This document shows, in pieces, positions 53,345 through 60,740 of a stretch of 64,000 nucleotides of DNA. Position 1 is the stretch's first letter. Every line of letters starts with the position of its first letter. Origin of the DNA: Acetobacterium tundrae. Lineage in GTDB: Bacteria > Bacillota > Clostridia > Eubacteriales > Eubacteriaceae. Both the position numbers and the translations under genes were made by a program. The stretch is taken from positions 1-64,000 of the forward strand of contig NZ_RXYB01000018.1 of NCBI RefSeq assembly GCF_008086615.1, in the 5' to 3' direction. The notes under the pieces are model-generated. The model was not told the origin of the DNA. It saw only the letters and a program-made list of their open reading frames with translations, and searched no databases.

Positions 53345-55054
53345 ATGAAACAGATTTTCTCAGTTTATTTAAAACCATTCTATCATCGCATGCTATTCGG
53401 GGTATTCTTTAAATTTACCGGTTCGATCATGGACCTTTTTTTGCCCTATATTCTGGCTTACATTATTGATAATGTCATTCCGCAAAACAACAAAACGGAA
53501 ATTTATTACTGGGGCGTCGTGATGTTGGTCTGCTCGATTATCGGGGTGGCTTTTAATATTATCGCCAACCGCATGGCGGCCCGGGTCGGCAGTGATGCCA
53601 CCGAGGTCATTCGCCATGATCTGTTTACCCGGGTGATGTATCTGTCCAGTCAACAAATGGACAGGATTACCAAGCCGTCGGTGATTTCCCGCTTAACAAC
53701 CGATACCTACAATATCCATCAGATGATCATCCGGATTCAGCGGCTGGGAATCCGGGCGCCGATTATGCTGATCGGCGGGATTGTTGTCACCATGACCCTG
53801 GATCCGGTGCTGGCCGCGGTCTTGATCGGGATGATGCCGATTATGGTCATCATCATTACGTTGGTTTCCAAAAAAAGTATTCCCCTGTTTGGGGCCCTGC
53901 AGCAGACCATTGATCGTTTTGTCAGGCTGGTCAGAGAAGATATCAGCGGCATTCGGGTGATCAAAGCATTATCTAAAACAGACTATGAAAAAGCACGATT
54001 TGAAGTCATCAATGGCGAAGTGGTTAACCGGGAAAAAACAGCGCGAATGACCATCGCGGTTATTCAGCCGGCGATGAACGTGTGCCTGAATCTTGGTTTG
54101 GTCTGCGTTGTCTTAGTAGGCGCTTACGGTGTCAATAATGGCACAACCGAAGTGGGGAAAATTCTGGCCTTCATGACCTATTTTGCGATTATTCTTCAGG
54201 CGGTGCTGTCGGTTTCCAGTATCTTTGAGACCTGGACGAAGGCGACTGCTTCCGCTGATCGGATCAACTGGGTGCTAGCGCTTGAAGAGGAATTGACGAT
54301 CCCGGCAGGGGAGCAAAAAGCAAGCGATTATTATTTGGAAGTTGCGGATGTCTCTTTTTCCTACAACAAAAAAGAACCGAATCTTGCCAATATTTCATTT
54401 GCCCTCAAAAGAGGCGAAACCCTGGGGATTATCGGGGAAACCGGGGCCGGTAAATCGACGCTCTTAAAATTACTGATGCGTCTGTATGATGTCGACGACG
54501 GCGCCATCTACATTGATGGTCAGAATGTTAAGTCGATTCCCCCGGGGAAACTGCATCAGCACTTTGGCGTGGTCTTTCAAAATGATATTATTTTTGAAGC
54601 CAGCATTGAAGAAAATATTGGACTGGAAAGAAATCTGTCGCCAGCAGAAATCGAAAAGGCTATTCTTTATGCCGGCGCCAAAGCATTTGTGGATGAAAAA
54701 GCAGACCGATCCGGGGAAGCCCTGACCATTAAGGGGGCCAATCTCAGCGGCGGGCAGAAGCAGCGCATTCTGATTGCCCGGGCCCTGGCGGCACAGCCGG
54801 ATATTCTCATTTTGGATGATGCCTCCAGCGCTTTGGACTATAAAACTGATGCCGCTTTCCGGAAAGTGATAAAAGAACACTTTGGCGAGACTACGATCAT
54901 CATTGTCGCCCAGCGGGTGAGTTCGATTCTGCATGCGGATCATATTTTGGTGCTGGAAAATGGCGCCGCCATCGGCTATGGCAAGCACGCACACTTGATG
55001 GCCACCTGTGACGTCTATCGGGAAATCAGCTGTTCGCAAATGGGGGAGGTCTGA
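53345..55054 (+). CDS. ABC exporter half-transporter, degenerate-site subunit
   Basis: 569 residues: six-helix exporter membrane domain, then ATPase with Walker A GETGAGKST, signature LSGGQKQRI, and Walker B LILDDASSALD. The catalytic Glu after Walker B is Asp and the H-loop His is Gln (IVAQRVSS). Such a degenerate subunit pairs with a partner bearing a catalytic Glu, as in TM287/288 and BmrCD. It ends one base before the next half-transporter starts. RBS AGAGGAGG. Probable multidrug or lipid exporter. Confidence 0.9.
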   Translation: MKQIFSVYLKPFYHRMLFGVFFKFTGSIMDLFLPYILAYIIDNVIPQNNKTEIYYWGVVMLVCSIIGVAFNIIANRMAARVGSDATEVIRHDLFTRVMYLSSQQMDRITKPSVISRLTTDTYNIHQMIIRIQRLGIRAPIMLIGGIVVTMTLDPVLAAVLIGMMPIMVIIITLVSKKSIPLFGALQQTIDRFVRLVREDISGIRVIKALSKTDYEKARFEVINGEVVNREKTARMTIAVIQPAMNVCLNLGLVCVVLVGAYGVNNGTTEVGKILAFMTYFAIILQAVLSVSSIFETWTKATASADRINWVLALEEELTIPAGEQKASDYYLEVADVSFSYNKKEPNLANISFALKRGETLGIIGETGAGKSTLLKLLMRLYDVDDGAIYIDGQNVKSIPPGKLHQHFGVVFQNDIIFEASIEENIGLERNLSPAEIEKAILYAGAKAFVDEKADRSGEALTIKGANLSGGQKQRILIARALAAQPDILILDDASSALDYKTDAAFRKVIKEHFGETTIIIVAQRVSSILHADHILVLENGAAIGYGKHAHLMATCDVYREISCSQMGEV

Positions 55055-55055
55055 G

Positions 55056-56822
55056 ATGAGACATTCACAAAAATTCGAAAAACCGAAAAACAGAAAAGGA
55101 ACCCTGATGCAACTCGGCGGCTATCTGATGCGCTTTAAGTGGCGGCTGCTGGTAGCGATTTTGCTGACCATCGGCAGTAATCTGCTGGCCCTGGTGGGTC
55201 CACTGTTATCCGGATATGCGATTGATGCCATTGAATTGGGTGTCGGACAGGTCAATTTTAGTCGGGTTTTTTATTTTGCTTTCTGGATGGTCGGCTTTTA
55301 TCTTGCGTCGGCCGGACTTTCATATATTTTGGAAGTACTGATGATTACGATCAGCCGTAAGGTGACCTACGCCATGCGCAAGGATGTCTTCAACAAGCTG
55401 CTGGATTTACCGATCGGGTATTTTGATGTCCATCAGACCGGCGACGTGATCAGCCGGATTAGCTACGATATTGATACGGTAAACAGCTCGCTTTCCGATG
55501 ATCTGGTCCAGGTTTCATCGGCGGTGATTACCGTGTTGGGATCATTTCTGATGATGCTGGCCATCTCCCCCAAGCTGGTATTGATTTTTGTTGTCACCGT
55601 GCCGCTGTCATTATTAATGTCGAAATATCTGGTTAAAAAGACCCGGCCACTGTTTAGCCGCCGTTCCGGGAAACTCGGAAAACTCAACGGTTTTGTCGAA
55701 GAAATGGTATCGGGTCAACGAACCCTCAAGGTTTATGACCAGGAAGAAAGTACCATCAAAAGATTTGACATCAAGAACAAAGAAGCGGTCGAGGCCTATT
55801 ACAATGCGGAATACTACGGCAGTATGATTTTTCCAATGGTCAACTTTATCAATAACATTTCGCTGTCTTTCATCAGCGTGTTCGGGGCGCTTTTGTATCT
55901 GGCTGGCGAAATGACCATCGGGAAGATCTCATCCTTCGTCCTGTATTCCAGAAAATTCGCCGGACCGATCAATGAAATGGCCAATATCATGAGTGATCTG
56001 CAATCGGCTTTGGCGGCCGCCGAACGGGTTTTCGACCTGTTAAATGAATTGTCGGAAGCCCCCGATGCCAAGGAAGCGGTGCCGTTGGCAGATGTCAAGG
56101 GTGATATTGAGCTTTGCAATGTTAAATTCGGTTATAATCCCCAGCAGCTGATTATCAATGATCTCAGTCTAAAAGTGACGGCCGGCGAACTGATCGCCAT
56201 TGTCGGCGAAACCGGCGCCGGCAAAACAACGATCATCAATCTGCTGATGCGCTTTTATGATGCGGATGCCGGACAGATTTATATCGACGGCACGGAAGTG
56301 CACGACGTGACCCGGGATAGCCTGAGAAAAGCCTACGCCATGGTGCTTCAGGATACCTGGATTTTTTACGGCAATATTTTTGAAAACCTGACCTATGGCA
56401 AAGAAAATGCCACTATGGAAGAAGTCGTAGCCGCCGCCAAGGCTGCCAGAATTCATTCCTTCATCACCCATCTGCCGGATGGCTACGAAACAATTTTAAG
56501 TGATGAAGGGGCCAATATTTCCAAGGGCCAGAAACAGCTTTTAAGCATTGCCCGGGCGATGCTTTTGGAGGCAAAAATACTGATTCTGGATGAGGCAACG
56601 TCCAATGTCGATACTAGAACAGAGAAGAAGATTCAGGAGGCGATGCGCAATCTGATGAAAGATAAAACGTGCTTTGTGATTGCACATCGCCTTTCAACGA
56701 TCCAGAATGCCGATCATATTCTGGTTGTGGATCGGGGCGAGATCGTCGAAACCGGCACGCATCAGGAACTGATGCGCATGACCGGCCGCTATTGGCAGTT
56801 GTATCAAGCGCAGTTTGAGTAG
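55056..56822 (+). CDS. ABC exporter half-transporter, catalytic subunit
   Basis: 588 residues from ATG 55056 (GGGGGAGG upstream; the longer frame from 55008 overlaps the previous gene). Six-helix domain, then ATPase with Walker A GETGAGKTT, non-canonical signature ISKGQKQLL in place of LSGGQ, Walker B LILDEATSNVD with the catalytic Glu, and H-loop IAHRLSTI. Together with the upstream subunit it makes an asymmetric heterodimer with one consensus and one degenerate ATP site. Confidence 0.9.
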   Translation: MRHSQKFEKPKNRKGTLMQLGGYLMRFKWRLLVAILLTIGSNLLALVGPLLSGYAIDAIELGVGQVNFSRVFYFAFWMVGFYLASAGLSYILEVLMITISRKVTYAMRKDVFNKLLDLPIGYFDVHQTGDVISRISYDIDTVNSSLSDDLVQVSSAVITVLGSFLMMLAISPKLVLIFVVTVPLSLLMSKYLVKKTRPLFSRRSGKLGKLNGFVEEMVSGQRTLKVYDQEESTIKRFDIKNKEAVEAYYNAEYYGSMIFPMVNFINNISLSFISVFGALLYLAGEMTIGKISSFVLYSRKFAGPINEMANIMSDLQSALAAAERVFDLLNELSEAPDAKEAVPLADVKGDIELCNVKFGYNPQQLIINDLSLKVTAGELIAIVGETGAGKTTIINLLMRFYDADAGQIYIDGTEVHDVTRDSLRKAYAMVLQDTWIFYGNIFENLTYGKENATMEEVVAAAKAARIHSFITHLPDGYETILSDEGANISKGQKQLLSIARAMLLEAKILILDEATSNVDTRTEKKIQEAMRNLMKDKTCFVIAHRLSTIQNADHILVVDRGEIVETGTHQELMRMTGRYWQLYQAQFE

Positions 56823-56924
56823 GATAGAACTGCCCAATCGTAGTTTTAAAATTGAAAGATTAAGATCAGTTCGTCACTGATAAAACTTTTAAAAATAGGA
56901 TTGGATGAGTTTTGAAAATAGTTA

Positions 56925-56973
56925 TTGACATATGCTTTCTATGGATTATAATAATTAATTAATAGCATATGTC
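56925..56973 (+). promoter_or_regulatory. Promoter enclosed by a 10-bp inverted repeat
   Basis: TTGACA (56925-56930), 16-base spacer, TATAAT (56947-56952). GACATATGCT (56927-56936) overlapping the -35 is repeated inverted as AGCATATGTC (56964-56973) past the start point. A regulator could loop over or cover the promoter of the C_GCAxxG_C_C gene; the TetR gene downstream is a candidate. Confidence 0.75.
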
Positions 56974-57070
56974 GATAACGGATGGTTTTCAATAGCTAAT
57001 CCAATAGTGCAACAATGCTTTCGGTAATGGGTGTAAACCTTGTAAAAAATAGTTAGAAAAGAGGGATAAA

Positions 57071-57595
57071 ATGAATAGCGAAGATGAAAAAAGTCAATTG
57101 GTCAAAGATTATGCCATTGAAAATTTTAAAAGTGGTTTAAATTGTGCAGAAAGCGTCTATGATGCGTTGTTGCGTGCCGATGTTTTGGATGTGCCCAAGG
57201 AAACGATCGCGATGTGTACCGGTTTTGGCGGCGGCATCGGACTTTGCGGGGAAACCTGTGGGGCACTGTCAGCCGCTGTGATGGCAAACAGTGCGGTTTA
57301 TGGCAGAAAGGATCCCTGGAGCATCGATGCTGATGTGCGGGGACCTGAAGTCGGTCAAAAATATTACCGCCGTTATAATAATCTGGTCACAGAATTCGGC
57401 GAAACCAATGGCTCCACAACTTGTCGCGCCATCTGTGAGCCGTTTGAAGATTGGAATGGAAAAGATCGACGCGTGCACTGTATGAAAATGGTGGGGACAA
57501 CGGCCCAATTAGCTTATAAATATCTGAAAATCTCTCAAGATGAAGCGTTCGAGCTGCCATATGGCGAAAAAATGAGTGATAACAAAAAGAAGTAG
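57071..57595 (+). CDS. C_GCAxxG_C_C family protein
   Basis: 174 residues. The family pattern is visible: C in LNCAESV, then GLCGETCGALSAAVMA (G-C-A/GxxG type), later CRAICEPF and HCMKMV. These Cys-rich redox proteins of about 150 residues occur in anaerobes, often beside transporters or oxidoreductases, possibly as electron-transfer or thiol components; function is not established. RBS AAGAGGGAT. It has its own regulated promoter. Confidence 0.85.
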   Translation: MNSEDEKSQLVKDYAIENFKSGLNCAESVYDALLRADVLDVPKETIAMCTGFGGGIGLCGETCGALSAAVMANSAVYGRKDPWSIDADVRGPEVGQKYYRRYNNLVTEFGETNGSTTCRAICEPFEDWNGKDRRVHCMKMVGTTAQLAYKYLKISQDEAFELPYGEKMSDNKKK

Positions 57596-57749
57596 TCAAA
57601 AGAGTTACCTTATCCAGGTGTTGAAAATTTAGTTGATCCGAAGGTGACCAGCGTATCAATGTTGCGTTAACCTGGTTATGGATACAGATAAAAAAAGCGT
57701 GACAAAAAAAGAATTAGTTGGGAAGGCAGGAGGTAATAAGGAGCAGCGG

Positions 57750-58322
57750 ATGAAAAAATATGCAAAAGAGGCGATTATCGCATCATTCAAAGAACTAGTC
57801 AGCCGAAAATCCATCGACCGGGTGACGGTGAAGGAAGTCTGTGACCACTGCGGCGTCAACAGACAGACTTTTTACAATCACTTTTCTGATCTGATGGCTG
57901 TTTTCAAATATATTTTCCATGAAGAATTAGCCCGGGAAATTGCTCAGAACCGCACCTTTGAAACCTGGGGCGGCGGGTTTCTGGCGACCATGAATTATAC
58001 CAGGCGGCATGCGAAAATGATCCTGCACATCTACCATTCCTCCTACTGGCCAGAAGCCAACATCTATTTGACGCATCTGTCCAACCGCTTGCTGGATTGT
58101 GTGGTGGCGGAATGTGTCAAAGAACTGGATGTGGAGTTAAAGGAAGTCGATCAGAAATTCATTGTCAATTTTTATCGCCATGTCTTTAATGGGCTGCTGA
58201 TCGACTGGGTCGACGACGGTATGACCGAAGAACCCGAAATCATCCTCAAAAAGCTGCTGATCATGATCCGCGGCAGCATTCCCCGCTCCGTGGAAGCCTT
58301 TGTTGACACGGATATCAAATAG
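57750..58322 (+). CDS. TetR family regulator (DhaS-like)
   Basis: 190 residues from ATG 57750, which follows AAGGAGCAGC; the frame is open to 57678 but that start has no site. HTH: KEAIIASFKELVSRKSIDRVTVKEVCDHCGVNRQTFYNHFSDL. The C-terminal domain (TetR_C_7 / DhaS-like) has helices with WDDG... It may control the preceding Cys-rich protein gene or the ABC exporter. Ligand unknown. Confidence 0.88.
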   Translation: MKKYAKEAIIASFKELVSRKSIDRVTVKEVCDHCGVNRQTFYNHFSDLMAVFKYIFHEELAREIAQNRTFETWGGGFLATMNYTRRHAKMILHIYHSSYWPEANIYLTHLSNRLLDCVVAECVKELDVELKEVDQKFIVNFYRHVFNGLLIDWVDDGMTEEPEIILKKLLIMIRGSIPRSVEAFVDTDIK

Positions 58323-58350
58323 CACAGAAGCAATCGCAAAAACCGAGATC

Positions 58351-58391
58351 ATTGTCCGAGGCTGCTAATTATCCTGTGATGCGCGTTGAGG
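58351..58391 (+). repeat. Intergenic element X, left arm of an imperfect hairpin
   Basis: Begins ATTGTCCGAGGCTGCTAATT. It is an imperfect inverted copy of 58411-58452, with the short hairpin ACACTC-GTTA-GAGTGT between them. Confidence 0.7.
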
Positions 58392-58410
58392 CGAACACTC
58401 GTTAGAGTGT

Positions 58411-58452
58411 CCGATCTCATGCGTGTCACGGATAATAGCAGCAGCGGACAAT
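58411..58452 (-). repeat. Intergenic element X, right arm
   Basis: 42 bases; its reverse complement starts ATTGTCCGCTGCTGCTATTA and matches 63483-63524 at 37 of 42 positions, showing that the element is dispersed. Confidence 0.8.
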
Positions 58453-58469
58453 CCACAGTTAATAGTTAT

Positions 58470-58511
58470 CACATAAAAGGAAGTGTCGAAGTCGACACTT
58501 CCTTTTATGTG
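58470..58511. repeat. Perfect 20-bp inverted repeat before the membrane protein gene
   Basis: CACATAAAAGGAAGTGTCGA and its exact complement with only 2 bases between. No clear T run; may be a terminator for the TetR gene or a cruciform/regulatory site. Confidence 0.75.
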
Positions 58512-58578
58512 TCTATTGAAGAAACTTTAACAATGGTTATATAATGCAGGCAATTAAATCATTCAAGGAGGATACATT

Positions 58579-59559
58579 ATGTTTGTTTTCAACTATGCTG
58601 CGGGGGCATCCGCATTCAGCGTCTGGGGCGTCTGGGTAATCGTCTTCATTGCTCTCTTTGTTTTCAATGAAATTGCCCGAAGATGGAAATGGGTGGGCTT
58701 TTTCAGCTTTGTCATTTTACCTATTTTCCTGTCGACACTGTGGTTCACGGTCTTGCGGGACACCACCTATACCGACTGGTTTCATCTGGCCAAGGTCTAT
58801 TCTGCCACGGCCGGCTGTATCGGCTTCTGGTGCATCCGTCATGTCAAATGGCAGAACAAAGCCACCGGAAAAGAACGGCGGCTGGCGGATATCAAATGGG
58901 TGCTCGGGTTTCCGGCCCTGATTCTAGCCATCAACATTCTGGAGGCCGTGTCCCGGGATTTCCAGATTGGGACGCAGTATGCCGGCGGCGGAATGCTGGC
59001 CGACGAAGCGATGTTTGTCCTGGGCGGGGCCTGGAATTTCATGAATGGCATTGCGGGGATCCTGAACATCATCACGATTACCGGCTTCCTGGGCATCTGC
59101 ATTAAAAAGCGGACGGCTAAAGACGGCAGCCGGGATATGCTGTGGCCGGATATGCTGTGGTTCTGGATCATCGCCTATGATCTGTGGAATTTTGCCTACA
59201 CCTACAACTGTCTGCCGGGTCATGCTTGGTACTGCGGTTTGGCACTGCTGCTGGCCCCAACGCTGTGTGCTTTCACGGTGGGAAAAGGCGCCTGGCTTCA
59301 GCATCGGGCCCAGACGCTGGCGATCTGGTGCATGTTCGCCCAGACCTTTCCGGCGTTCATCGATCAGGGGACGTTTGCCGTGGCATCCAGCTACAATACG
59401 CTGCCGCTCATGGCCTTCAGTTTGATGTCGTTAGCCGCCAATATCGGCGTCTTTGGCTACATGATCTTTAAAATTGTCAAAACCAGAAGAAATCCTTATC
59501 TGGGCGAATTATATACCGATCTGAAACCATACCAGGAAGTCAAGGCACTGGCCGAATAA
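58579..59559 (+). CDS. Polytopic membrane protein (DUF5692-like)
   Basis: 326 residues, about eight to nine hydrophobic helices. Conserved-looking polar/aromatic motifs include FNEIARRWKWVGF, RDTTYTDWFHLAKVYSATAGC and WFWIIAYDLWNFAYTYNCLPGHAWYCG. I associate it with the uncharacterised DUF5692 family but with moderate certainty. RBS CAAGGAGG. No operon partner; not an obvious transporter or enzyme. Confidence 0.7.
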   Translation: MFVFNYAAGASAFSVWGVWVIVFIALFVFNEIARRWKWVGFFSFVILPIFLSTLWFTVLRDTTYTDWFHLAKVYSATAGCIGFWCIRHVKWQNKATGKERRLADIKWVLGFPALILAINILEAVSRDFQIGTQYAGGGMLADEAMFVLGGAWNFMNGIAGILNIITITGFLGICIKKRTAKDGSRDMLWPDMLWFWIIAYDLWNFAYTYNCLPGHAWYCGLALLLAPTLCAFTVGKGAWLQHRAQTLAIWCMFAQTFPAFIDQGTFAVASSYNTLPLMAFSLMSLAANIGVFGYMIFKIVKTRRNPYLGELYTDLKPYQEVKALAE

Positions 59560-59760
59560 GCCGATGATTGCCATGATTGTTGCGGCGCTTAGTTAAGGCG
59601 GCAGGAACAGCAAGGCCCGGATGGAGCGGTCGGAAGTTGACCAAATATAAGATAGGGTAAAGTAAGTTATGAAAGACCGAGACAAAAAAAGATTCAAAAG
59701 AAGCGAAAAGCGAGCTTGGCTGACGCTTAAATTAAATATAATCAAAGGGAGAAATAAAGG

Positions 59761-60432
59761 ATGAACGCGTATAAAGTGCTTGAGATCAAGCAAAGTGTTT
59801 TTGACGATAATGATCGCCAGGCGGATCTGCTCCGAATTGAACTCAAGAAAGAGCAGACGTTTTTACTGAATCTGATGTCGTCCCCGGGGTCCGGGAAAAC
59901 CACCACGGTGTTAAGAACCATTGAGGCGTTAAGAGATGAAATGACGATCGGCATTCTTGAGGCGGATATCGACTCCGATGTGGATGCCCGGACCGTTTCC
60001 GGGACCGGCACCAAAGTCATCCAGCTGCACACCGGGGGAATGTGTCATCTCGATGCCGAGATGACCCGCCAGGGACTGCTGGGGCTCGGGACCGCCGGCA
60101 TCGATTTGGCCATTCTGGAAAATGTCGGCAATCTGGTCTGTCCGGCGGAGTTTGACACCGGCGCCGTAAAAAACGCAATGATTTTAAGTGTACCGGAGGG
60201 GGACGACAAGCCCCTCAAATACCCACTGATGTTTTCCATTGTCGACGTCTTGCTGATCAACAAAATCGATGCCGGGGATTATTTTGACTTTGATTTTGAA
60301 GCGGTGAAAGAACGAGTGACCAAACTCAACCCGGGGATTCGGGTGATTCCGATCTCCGCCAAAACCGGGGCCGGCATCGGCGAATGGGCAGACTGGCTCC
60401 GAACCGAAGTCAGAAACTGGAACGGGAATTAG
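59761..60432 (+). CDS. hypB: Hydrogenase nickel incorporation GTPase HypB
   Basis: 223 residues. Walker A SSPGSGKTTT near 42, EADIDSDVDA, GGMCHLDAEM and NVGNLVCPAEFDTG, the last two holding the Cys/His residues of the HypB nickel/zinc site at the dimer interface, and NKIDAGD for guanine recognition. The N-terminal CxxCGC tail of E. coli-type HypB is absent. HypB with HypA loads nickel into [NiFe]-hydrogenase (and possibly CO dehydrogenase/urease partners). hypA is 3.3 kb downstream after an oxidoreductase gene. Confidence 0.93.
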   Translation: MNAYKVLEIKQSVFDDNDRQADLLRIELKKEQTFLLNLMSSPGSGKTTTVLRTIEALRDEMTIGILEADIDSDVDARTVSGTGTKVIQLHTGGMCHLDAEMTRQGLLGLGTAGIDLAILENVGNLVCPAEFDTGAVKNAMILSVPEGDDKPLKYPLMFSIVDVLLINKIDAGDYFDFDFEAVKERVTKLNPGIRVIPISAKTGAGIGEWADWLRTEVRNWNGN

Positions 60433-60471
60433 CCGCTTTAAGGGATTGACAATGAAGGGGCTAGTTGCGAG

Positions 60472-60693
60472 ACGGCCGTGAGCTTCGCTGCCAATTTACA
60501 CGAAACACCAGAAGAAATCGCTACGCGAATTTCTTCGAGGTCGCGGTCAGTCGCCAACTACAAGCAAGCTTATGATTGGCTCGTTGCCTTCGCGAAATTT
60601 TTGCACTGCACGGCGGACAGTTCTCCGAACTGTTTGCCGGCACGTTACAAAAGCGTTTGTGAAACTGACATCAAAGCAATATTGGTTCGATTC
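60472..60693 (+). repeat. Intergenic element Y, copy 1 (with internal insert)
   Basis: Both ends (60472-60509 and 60602-60693) match the reverse complement of 63534-63665. Shared pieces are GCTTCGCTGCCA, ACGAAACACC, GGCGGACAGTTCTCCGAACT and TTTGTGAAACTGACATC. The 92 bases between (60510-60601) are absent from copy 2 and carry their own hairpin GAAGAAAT/ATTTCTTC. The rest of the 308-bp gap 60433-60740 shows no gene. Confidence 0.8.
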
Positions 60694-60740
60694 TTTTAAA
60701 TTTAGAAATCACTTGATATAATATAATAGGAGGAAATAAA

